DNA of 11,081 nt from positions 1 through 11,081 of the forward strand of contig JAEZXF010000566.1 of NCBI GenBank assembly GCA_023419995.1, given 5' to 3'. A program made the position numbers and the translations under genes. The DNA comes from Pseudomonadota bacterium. GTDB lineage: Bacteria > Pseudomonadota > Alphaproteobacteria > Rhizobiales > Rhizobiaceae. Positions 1 to 7,023 of this stretch are shown one piece after another. How positions within the stretch are numbered: position 1 is the stretch's first letter; every line of letters begins with the position of its first letter. The notes beneath the pieces are model-generated. The model worked only from the letters and a program-made list of their open reading frames with translations. It ran no database searches and was not told the DNA's origin.

Positions 1-1486
<1,486 letters not shown>

Positions 1487-1501
1487 CGCGACCCCGACCC
1501 C

Positions 1502-1519
1502 GGCCCCGGCCGGAGGGCC
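1502..1519 (+). terminator. Weak candidate terminator hairpin between convergent genes
   Basis: In the 53-bp gap between the kinase stop and the ispG stop, GGCCC at 1502-1506 pairs with GGGCC at 1515-1519 around an 8-base loop. The stem is short and has no T-run on either side, so it may be chance in GC-rich DNA. It is the only hairpin I see where two converging transcripts should end. Confidence 0.25.
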
Positions 1520-1539
1520 TGGCTCGCCGGCGCGGGCGG

Positions 1540-2805
1540 CTACTCGGCTGCGGCCTGGTTGCGCCCCTCGCCGAAGCGCCGCTCGATATAGTCGGCCAGC
1601 ATCTTCTGGAAGTCCTCGGCGATGTCGGGGCCGCGCAGCGTCGCTGCCTTGCGGCCGTCGATGAAGACCGGCGCCGAGGGGGTCTCGCCGGTGCCGGGCA
1701 GCGAGATTCCGATGTCGGCATGCTTGGACTCGCCCGGGCCGTTGACGATGCAGCCCATCACCGCGACCTTCAGCTCCTCGACGCCGGGATACTTCTCCCG
1801 CCACACCGGCATGTTGCGGCGCAGGTCTTCCTCGATGTTGGCGGCGAGCTCCTGGAACACCGTCGAGGTGGTGCGCCCGCAGCCGGGGCACGCCGCCACC
1901 ACCGGCAGGAACTGGCGGAAGCCCATGGTCTGCAGCAGCTCCTGCGCCACCTGCACCTCGCGGGTGCGGTCGCCGCCGGGCTCCGGCGTCAGCGAGATGC
2001 GGATCGTGTCGCCGATGCCCTGGTGCAGCAGGATGCCCATGGCGGCAGACGAGGCGACGATGCCCTTCGAGCCCATGCCGGCTTCGGTGAGCCCGAGATG
2101 CAGCGCGTGGTCGGAGCGCTTCGCCATCTCGACATAGACGGCGATCAGGTCCTGCACCTGGCTGACCTTGGCCGACAGGATGATCTTCTCGCGCGGCAGG
2201 CCGATCTCCTCGGCCATCGCCGCCGAGATCAGCGCCGACTGCACGATGGCCTCGCGCGTCACCTCGCGCGCCGTCAGCGGCGAGCCCGCTGCCTGGTTCG
2301 CGTCCATCAGCCGCGTCAGCAGCTCCTGGTCGAGCGAGCCCCAGTTGACGCCGATGCGCACCGGCTTGTCGTGGCGGATCGCCGTCTCGACGATCGCGCC
2401 GAACTGGAGGTCCTTCTTCTCCTTGAAGCCGACATTGCCGGGATTGATGCGGTACTTGGCCAGCGCCTCGGCGCAGGCCGGATGGTCGGCGAGCAGCTTG
2501 TGGCCGATATAGTGGAAGTCGCCGACGAGCGGCACGTCGACGCCGAGCCGCAGCAGCCGGTCGCGCACCCGCGGCACGGCCGCGGCCGACTCGTCGCGGT
2601 CCACCGTCACGCGCACGATCTGCGAGCCGGCGCGATGCAGCGCCGCCACCTGCGCCACCGTCGCATCGACGTCGGCCGTGTCGGTGTTGGTCATCGACTG
2701 GACGACGACGGGCGCGCCGCCGCCGACCATGACGTCGCCCACCATCACGCCGACGGTGCGCCGACGCTCGAGCGGACGGTCGAGAAAGGGCTGATCGGGG
2801 GTCAA
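1540..2805 (-). CDS. ispG: 4-hydroxy-3-methylbut-2-enyl-diphosphate synthase (IspG/GcpE)
   Basis: IspG is the cytosolic [4Fe-4S] enzyme of the MEP pathway that reductively opens methylerythritol cyclodiphosphate to HMBPP for isoprenoid synthesis. The whole family is recognisable: VQSMTNTDT near the N-terminus, [42 protein letters not shown], and [10 protein letters not shown]. The cluster ligands are visible as CPGCGR (Cys306, Cys309) and [10 protein letters not shown] (Cys352, Glu359), numbered from the TTG start chosen here. There is no in-frame ATG before the conserved core. TTG at 2805 has an AGG 7 bases upstream, gives 421 residues (rhizobial IspG is about 417), and is where GC-rich third positions begin. 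GTG at 2859 (439 residues) is the main alternative, but its extra codons (CTA, GAA, AAA, GTA, CAA, GCA, ACA) look non-coding. The gene is convergent with the kinase and divergent from bdhA. The product is certain; the start is moderately sure. Confidence 0.95.
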   Translation of the reverse strand: MTPDQPFLDRPLERRRTVGVMVGDVMVGGGAPVVVQSMTNTDTADVDATVAQVAALHRAGSQIVRVTVDRDESAAAVPRVRDRLLRLGVDVPLVGDFHYIGHKLLADHPACAEALAKYRINPGNVGFKEKKDLQFGAIVETAIRHDKPVRIGVNWGSLDQELLTRLMDANQAAGSPLTAREVTREAIVQSALISAAMAEEIGLPREKIILSAKVSQVQDLIAVYVEMAKRSDHALHLGLTEAGMGSKGIVASSAAMGILLHQGIGDTIRISLTPEPGGDRTREVQVAQELLQTMGFRQFLPVVAACPGCGRTTSTVFQELAANIEEDLRRNMPVWREKYPGVEELKVAVMGCIVNGPGESKHADIGISLPGTGETPSAPVFIDGRKAATLRGPDIAEDFQKMLADYIERRFGEGRNQAAAE

Positions 2806-2999
2806 GATCGTACCTGCTGTTGCTTGCGGGCTATCTACCGCTTTCGTGCCTTCTAGCACAATCCGGCAAATCCGACATGACAAAGGCGGGCACGGGCGCC
2901 GCGGCGCGGCCGTCACCCATCGTGGAACCACTACCCCGGATTGGCATTCTTGTTGCACCGCAATATAACAGCGCCACGCAACGGCCACCGGAGACAGAC
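2806..2999. promoter_or_regulatory. Divergent intergenic region between ispG and bdhA
   Basis: These 194 bp separate the two divergently read genes and have lower GC than their surroundings, as promoter DNA often does. The bdhA side carries a clear promoter (separate entry). For ispG, on the minus strand, only weak matches occur: TTGTGC followed 18 bases later by TAGATA, just upstream of the chosen TTG start. Near the centre are a 12-bp GC-only palindrome (2896-2907) and a small inverted repeat GTGG-AA-CCAC (2922-2931). The latter ends 9 bp before the bdhA -35 box and could be an activator or repressor half-site pair. No small gene is evident. Confidence 0.6.
2941..2969 (+). promoter_or_regulatory. 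bdhA promoter: strong sigma-70-like boxes overlapping a sigma-54-like GG-N10-GC element
   Basis: TTGGCA at 2941-2946 and TATAAC at 2964-2969 are separated by exactly 17 bases and match the sigma-70 consensus at 10 of 12 positions. This predicts transcription from about 2976, a short leader, and the ribosome site at 2990. The same bases also contain TGGCA at 2942-2946, six bases, then TTGCA at 2953-2957. That places GG (2943-2944) and GC (2955-2956) exactly 10 bases apart, as in -24/-12 sigma-54 promoters, although the usual CG after TGGCA is TT. The sigma-70 reading is the more complete match. Confidence 0.6.
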
Positions 3000-3782
3000 A
3001 TGCTGACAGGACAGAACGCCATCGTCACCGGATCGACTTCCGGCATCGGGCTCGGCATCGCCGAGGCGCTGGCGGCCAAGGGCGCCAACATCGTCGTCAA
3101 CTCCTATTCGGACCGCACCGAGGACCACGCCATCGCCGCCGGCATCGCCGCAAGGCACGGCGTCGAGGTCGTCTACGTCAAGGCCGACATGGCCAGGCCC
3201 GCCGAATGCCGCAACCTCGTCGAGCAGGCGGTCGCGCGCTTCGGCACGCTCGACATCCTCGTCAACAATGCCGGCATCCAGCATGTCGCGCCGGTCGAGG
3301 AGTTCCCGACCGAGCGCTGGGACGCCATCATCGCCGTCAACCTGTCGTCGGCCTTCCACACCATCGCCGCGGCGGTGCCGCACATGCGCGCCGCCGGCTA
3401 CGGCCGCATCGTCAACATCGCCTCCGCCCACGGCCTGCGCGCCTCGCCCGGCAAGGCGGCCTATGTCGCGGCCAAGCACGGCGTCGTCGGCCTGACCAAG
3501 ACCGTGGCGCTGGAGCTGGCCGGCAAGGGCGTCACCTGCAACGCGGTCTGCCCCGGCTTCGTGCTGACCCCGCTGGTCGAGACGCAGATCGCCGACCGGG
3601 CGAAGGAGACCGGCCTCGACCGCGAGACGGTCATCCGCGACGTCATCCTCGCCAAGCAGCCGTCGAAGGAGTTCGCCACCGTCGAGGAGATCGGCGCGGC
3701 CACCGCCTTTCTCGCCTCGAAGGGCGCGGCGCAGATCACCGGCACCACGCTGTCGATCGACGGCGGCTGGACCGCGCAGTAG
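3000..3782 (+). CDS. bdhA: D-3-hydroxybutyrate dehydrogenase (SDR family)
   Basis: Cytosolic NAD-dependent enzyme interconverting D-3-hydroxybutyrate and acetoacetate, in polyhydroxybutyrate and ketone-body metabolism. The 260-residue protein is the usual length for classical short-chain dehydrogenases. It shows the cofactor motif TGSTSGIG (10-17), NNAG (89-92), and catalytic Asn114, Ser142, Tyr155 and Lys159. The substrate-site residues I recall from the Pseudomonas fragi enzyme are present at the same numbers: Gln94, His144, Lys152, Gln196 and Trp257; Phe187 replaces Trp187. This makes the 3-hydroxybutyrate assignment much firmer than a generic SDR call. The ATG at 3000 has GGAG at 2990-2993, six bases upstream. 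An open frame runs back to 2820 but crosses the promoter and is not coding. The patatin gene follows after 25 bp, so the two are probably co-transcribed. Confidence 0.93.
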   Translation: MLTGQNAIVTGSTSGIGLGIAEALAAKGANIVVNSYSDRTEDHAIAAGIAARHGVEVVYVKADMARPAECRNLVEQAVARFGTLDILVNNAGIQHVAPVEEFPTERWDAIIAVNLSSAFHTIAAAVPHMRAAGYGRIVNIASAHGLRASPGKAAYVAAKHGVVGLTKTVALELAGKGVTCNAVCPGFVLTPLVETQIADRAKETGLDRETVIRDVILAKQPSKEFATVEEIGAATAFLASKGAAQITGTTLSIDGGWTAQ

Positions 3783-3797
3783 CCCGGCAGACCTGAT

Positions 3798-3801
3798 GGA
3801 G
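3798..3801 (+). promoter_or_regulatory. Ribosome binding site deciding the patatin start
   Basis: GGAG at 3798-3801 lies six bases before the ATG at 3808. The upstream in-frame ATG at 3796 overlaps this motif and has no comparable motif before it, so 3808 is the better start and the first four codons of the longer frame are probably untranslated. Confidence 0.65.
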
Positions 3802-3807
3802 AAGCCC

Positions 3808-5004
3808 ATGAAGGCGAACGGCGCGCCGGCGGCCAAGCCGGTCAACATCGCCCTTCAGGGCGGCGGCTCGCATGGGGCCTTCACCTGGGGCGTGCTCGAC
3901 CGGCTGCTGGAGGACGGGCGCCTCGACTTCGCCGCCATCTCGGGCACCAGCGCCGGCGCGATGAACGCCGTGGCGCTAGCCGACGGCTGGGCGCGCGGCG
4001 GGCGCGAGGGTGCCCGCGAGAAGCTCGCCGGCTTCTGGCGCGCCGTCGCCCGCAAGGGCCGGTTCAGCCCGGTGCAGCGCACGCCGTGGGACATGCTGTG
4101 GGGCAACTGGTCGGTGGAGAACGCGCCGGGCTACGTCTGGTTCGACGCCCTGTCGCGCATCCTGTCGCCCTATGCGACCAACCCGCTCAACCACAACCCG
4201 CTGCGCGAGGTGGTGGAGGCCGAGATCGACTTCGAGCGGGTGCGCGCCTGCGCCGCGACCCGGCTGTTCATCTCCGCGACCAATGTCGAGACCGGGCAGC
4301 TCCGCGTCTTCGAGACGCACGAGATCACGCCCGACGTGGTCATGGCCTCGGCCTGCCTGCCGCAGATCTTCCAGGCGGTCGAGATCGACGGCACGCCCTA
4401 CTGGGACGGCGGCTACGGCGGCAACCCGGCGCTCTACCCGTTCTTCTACGCGACGCCGGTCGAGGACGTGCTCCTCGTCCAGATCAACCCGGTGCTGCGC
4501 GAGGGCGCCCCGCGCTCGGCGCGCGAGATCCAGAACCGCATCGACGAGATCACCTTCAATGCCGGGCTGATGCGCGAGTTCCGCGCCATCGCCTTCGTCA
4601 ACGAACTGATCGAGGCCGGCCGCATCGACCGCAAGCACTACCGCAACATCCGCATGCACCGCATCGACGCCGACGACGCGCTGAAGGATCTCTCGGCCTC
4701 GTCGAAGACCAACGCGGAATGGGCGTTCCTCGAGTACCTGCGCGACCTCGGGCGCTCCGCCGCCGAGGACTGGCTGGCGGAAAGCTACGACCTGGTCGGC
4801 GAGCGCGCCTCGCTCGACATCTCCGGCGAGCTGGCCCCCGGCCTTGCGGCAAGGCCGAAGCGCGGGACGGGCGCGCGCGTCCGCGATTTTCTCGCCACGC
4901 GCAGGCAGCCGCCCTCGGCCCGCCACCACCCTACGGACGCACGGCGGCGACGAGAACCCGGGCGACCGACCGCGCCCGGTCGAGATGACACAGAGGATCG
5001 TTGA
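3808..5004 (+). CDS. Patatin-like phospholipase / serine esterase, probable DUF3734-type C-terminus
   Basis: Serine hydrolase of the patatin fold, expected to cleave acyl esters of lipids; the substrate is unknown. In the 398-residue protein, the oxyanion loop GGGSHG is at 18-23, the nucleophile elbow GTSAG at 46-50 (Ser48), and the second dyad residue Asp200 in DGGYGGNP. No signal peptide or membrane segment is seen, so it is probably cytosolic. The region after about residue 220 (VQINPV, FNAGLMREFRAI, conserved-looking LSASSKTNAEW and FLEYLRDLGR) resembles the C-terminal part of alphaproteobacterial patatins with the DUF3734 extension, from memory. The last 50 residues are Arg/Pro-rich and low in complexity. 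The final 74 bp lie over the 3' end of the opposing tetR gene, so the tail may be a read-through extension. Its place directly behind bdhA suggests a role in releasing or remodelling 3-hydroxybutyrate-linked or storage-associated esters; that is inference. Confidence 0.88.
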   Translation: MKANGAPAAKPVNIALQGGGSHGAFTWGVLDRLLEDGRLDFAAISGTSAGAMNAVALADGWARGGREGAREKLAGFWRAVARKGRFSPVQRTPWDMLWGNWSVENAPGYVWFDALSRILSPYATNPLNHNPLREVVEAEIDFERVRACAATRLFISATNVETGQLRVFETHEITPDVVMASACLPQIFQAVEIDGTPYWDGGYGGNPALYPFFYATPVEDVLLVQINPVLREGAPRSAREIQNRIDEITFNAGLMREFRAIAFVNELIEAGRIDRKHYRNIRMHRIDADDALKDLSASSKTNAEWAFLEYLRDLGRSAAEDWLAESYDLVGERASLDISGELAPGLAARPKRGTGARVRDFLATRRQPPSARHHPTDARRRREPGRPTAPGRDDTEDR

Positions 5005-5560
5005 GGCGGGGCTTCATGCCTTCGAGCGCGTCGAGGAAGGTCTCGGCGATCGCCCGCGCCGAAAGCCCGCGCGCCGGAAGGTCGACGCCGTTCTCCCGCG
5101 CCTCGCGCGCGAAGGCGTCCTCCAGCGCCGCGTCCATCTCCGCCCGCCACTCGGCGATGACGTCGCCGGCGAGGCTGTTCTTGCGGTCGAGGAGGTCGGG
5201 CCCGTGCGGCGTCTCCTCGATGTCCTTCATCATCTCGAACAGCGCGGTCTGGATCAGGCGGTCGAGGCGGTCGAGCAGCGCGCCCTCTTCCGCGAGCACC
5301 GCCTTGGCCCGGCCCATGCACTCGGCGAGCAGGCAGCGCGCGATGGCGCGGTAGATGTCGGTCTTGTTGCGGAAGACGAGATAGAGGGCCGGACGCGACA
5401 GCTCGGCCGCGCGCGCGATGTCGTCCATGGTCGTGCGGCGGGAGCCGTAGGCCAGGAACACCCGCAGCGCGCCGTCGAGGATGCGCGCGCGCCGGGGGTC
5501 CCCGGCGGCGGCGCCGGTCGAGGCGATCTGTGGCAAGGCGATCCGGTTGTCCACGTCCAT
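4931..5560 (-). CDS. TetR/AcrR-family transcriptional repressor
   Basis: The 209-residue protein has the usual TetR length and layout. After a loose 20-residue N-terminus, helix 1 (RRARILDGALRVFLAYG, 23-39) and the helix-turn-helix RTTMDDIARAAELSRPALYLVFRNK (42-66) form the DNA-binding domain. The all-helical remainder would bind ligand and dimerise and is not diagnostic. ATG at 5560 is supported by the purine-rich AGAGAGGGAT directly before it. A perfect inverted repeat at 5569-5595 touches this ribosome site, which fits autorepression. The gene is divergent from the hlyD-RND pair, a standard arrangement for a local efflux repressor, so control of that pump is the likely role. The inducing ligand cannot be read from sequence. 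Its last 74 bp overlap the patatin gene tail to tail. Confidence 0.92.
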   Translation of the reverse strand: MDVDNRIALPQIASTGAAAGDPRRARILDGALRVFLAYGSRRTTMDDIARAAELSRPALYLVFRNKTDIYRAIARCLLAECMGRAKAVLAEEGALLDRLDRLIQTALFEMMKDIEETPHGPDLLDRKNSLAGDVIAEWRAEMDAALEDAFAREARENGVDLPARGLSARAIAETFLDALEGMKPRLNDPLCHLDRARSVARVLVAAVRP

Positions 5561-5568
5561 ATCCCTCT

Positions 5569-5595
5569 CTTGACAAAATGACAGATTTTGTCAAG
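5569..5595. promoter_or_regulatory. Perfect 11-bp inverted repeat, probable TetR operator
   Basis: CTTGACAAAAT at 5569-5579 and ATTTTGTCAAG at 5585-5595 are exact reverse complements around a 5-base centre (GACAG). The element starts 9 bp upstream of the tetR ATG and overlaps the edge of its ribosome site. Each arm contains TTGACA, the -35 consensus, once on each strand, so a bound dimer could block promoter recognition. No good -10 box lies 16-18 bases from either copy. The size and position fit a TetR-family dimer site. Confidence 0.8.
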
Positions 5596-5796
5596 TTGTC
5601 CGCCTCGCTCGCCGGGCGAAACGATGAAACGATCCACCGAACCGAGGCCGGATGGCATGCAGACATCACCGACAATCTCCGCCGCTGCCCCCGCCCCGCG
5701 CCGCGGATTGATGTTTCGCTCAACATTTCTGACTGTTTCGTGCCCCGAGAATGCGATAGAAACCCTGCCTTCGGCCCGGCCGGGCGACACGCCGGA

Positions 5797-5825
5797 TTGA
5801 ACCGGACCCCGGGTACCCCCATATC
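5797..5825 (+). promoter_or_regulatory. Candidate promoter of the efflux operon
   Basis: TTGAAC at 5797-5802 and CATATC at 5820-5825 are spaced by 17 bases, matching the consensus at about 7 of 12 positions. The spacer holds an 8-bp palindrome GGGTACCC at 5811-5818. Transcription would begin near 5832, leaving a leader of about 50 bases before the ATG at 5883. This is the best match I found in the gap, but it is not strong. Confidence 0.3.
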
Positions 5826-5882
5826 GACCGCTTGCCGCAGCACAGCGGACACGGGACCGAACCAGCTCGTTGGATTTCGACC

Positions 5883-7022
5883 ATGCCCAAGATCAAGCTT
5901 CACAAGGTAGCGGCCATCGCCGTGCTGGTTGCGACCGCCGCCTGGGTCGCCACGGGCGAGTTCTCGTCAGTCGGCAGCGCCGCCGGCGAGGGCGGGGCCA
6001 ACCGTCCCGCCGAGGCCGCGCCCGAGGCGCAGGGGCCGCTGCGCACAGTCGGCGTGGTCAACCCGCCGCGCATCCAGCACTCCCGCGCCATCCGGCTTTC
6101 CGGCTCGACCGACGCCGACAAGCGGGCCGTGCTGGCGACGCGGGCCGCCGGCATCGTCGCCGAGCTGCCGGTCGAGCAGGGCAGCGAGGTCAAGCGCGGC
6201 GACCTGGTCGCCAAGCTGGGCGACGAAGGCAAGGAAGCCGCGGTGGAGACGGCCAGGCAGGTGCTGGCCCAGCGCGAGGCCGAGGCTTCGGCCGCCCGCC
6301 GGCTCGCCGAGCGCGGCAGCCTGCCCAAGCTTCAGCTCGACGGCGCATTGTCGGCGCTGGCGGCCGCCCGCGCCCAGTTCGACGCCGCCACCGCCGATCT
6401 CGAACGCAATGTCGTCCGCGCGCCCTTCGACGGAATGATCGACAAGGTCGACGCCGAGCTCGGCGGCTCGCTGGGTTCCGGCGCGCCCGTGGCGACGATC
6501 CTTTCGCTCGATCCCATTCTCGCCCGCGGCGAGGTCTCCGAGCGTGATCTGTCCCACGTCAAGCCCGGCGACAGGGCCCGCGTCCGCCTCGTCAGCGGCG
6601 AGGAGGCCGAAGGCGCGATCCGCTACATCAGCCGCGACGCCACGCCGGCCACCCGCACCTTCCGCGTCGAGGTGGCCGTACCCAACGCCGACCGCCGCAT
6701 TCCCTCGGGCATGACCGCCGAGGTGACGCTCCTGGCCGAGCCGGTCGAGGCGACCGTGCTGCCGCGCTCCGTCGTCACGCTGAGCAGCGACGGCGATCTC
6801 GGCATCCGCGCCGTCGGCGCCGACAACAAGGTCGTGTTCTTCCCGATCGATCTGGTGGACGACATGCCCGGCGGGCTGGTGCTCGGCGGCATCCCCGCCG
6901 ACGTGCGCATCATCGTCGCCGGCCAGGAGCTGATCTCCGAGGGCGACGTCGTCAACCCGGTCGAGGCCGACGCCGAGACCGTCGACAAGCTGATCGGCGA
7001 AGCGACCGGCGGGACGAACTAG
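5883..7022 (+). CDS. RND efflux periplasmic adaptor subunit (HlyD/AcrA family)
   Basis: Membrane-fusion protein expected to bridge an inner-membrane RND pump and an outer-membrane channel. The 379 residues contain an N-terminal hydrophobic segment (about 9-24) after basic residues; there is no lipobox Cys, so it is anchored by this helix or secreted, not lipidated. The split lipoyl domain is at about 82-112 (ATRAAGIVAELPVEQGSEVK) and 177-208 (VVRAPFDGMIDKVDAELGGS). A short helical hairpin lies at 115-175, followed by the beta-barrel (to about 285, ending GMTAEVTLL) and a membrane-proximal domain. ATG at 5883 follows GGA by 8 bases and begins a proper signal sequence; the in-frame TTG at 5832 falls at the predicted transcription start and is unlikely. 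The permease gene begins one base after the stop, so the two are co-translated. Substrate is unknown. Confidence 0.92.
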   Translation: MPKIKLHKVAAIAVLVATAAWVATGEFSSVGSAAGEGGANRPAEAAPEAQGPLRTVGVVNPPRIQHSRAIRLSGSTDADKRAVLATRAAGIVAELPVEQGSEVKRGDLVAKLGDEGKEAAVETARQVLAQREAEASAARRLAERGSLPKLQLDGALSALAAARAQFDAATADLERNVVRAPFDGMIDKVDAELGGSLGSGAPVATILSLDPILARGEVSERDLSHVKPGDRARVRLVSGEEAEGAIRYISRDATPATRTFRVEVAVPNADRRIPSGMTAEVTLLAEPVEATVLPRSVVTLSSDGDLGIRAVGADNKVVFFPIDLVDDMPGGLVLGGIPADVRIIVAGQELISEGDVVNPVEADAETVDKLIGEATGGTN

Positions 7023-7023
7023 G

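Larger units (their letters stand above)
5561..5882. promoter_or_regulatory. Divergent intergenic region between tetR and the efflux operon
   Basis: This 322-bp gap is longer than most tetR-pump spacers. It holds the operator-like palindrome next to tetR (5569-5595), a locally AT-richer stretch around 5705-5765, a directly repeated TGTTTCG (5712-5718 and 5734-5740, 22 bp apart) that could mark a second regulator site, and a candidate promoter for the adaptor gene near 5797-5825. Open frames cross it on the plus strand, but they lack a recognisable product and a ribosome site, so I call none. Confidence 0.6.

Noticed and set aside
2896..2907. 12-bp palindrome GCGCCGCGGCGC between ispG and bdhA
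   Set aside because: It is made only of G and C in a GC-rich context and has no clear relation to either promoter; chance is adequate.
2806..2988. N-terminal extension of IspG back to GTG 2988
   Set aside because: It crosses the bdhA promoter on the other strand, shows non-coding codon use and a Cys/Arg/Pro-rich sequence not known in IspG.
2820..2999. Sixty-codon N-terminal extension of bdhA
   Set aside because: It runs through the promoter and ribosome site of bdhA, while ATG 3000 gives exactly the family length with catalytic residues at standard numbers.
4010..4988. Overlapping open frames within the patatin gene on the plus strand
   Set aside because: Ser/Arg/Ala-rich out-of-frame translations; the patatin frame carries all motifs and codon bias.
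5832..5882. Seventeen-residue extension of the adaptor from a TTG
   Set aside because: There is no ribosome site, it lies at or before the likely transcription start, and it would put a charged leader ahead of a normal signal sequence that begins at ATG 5883.
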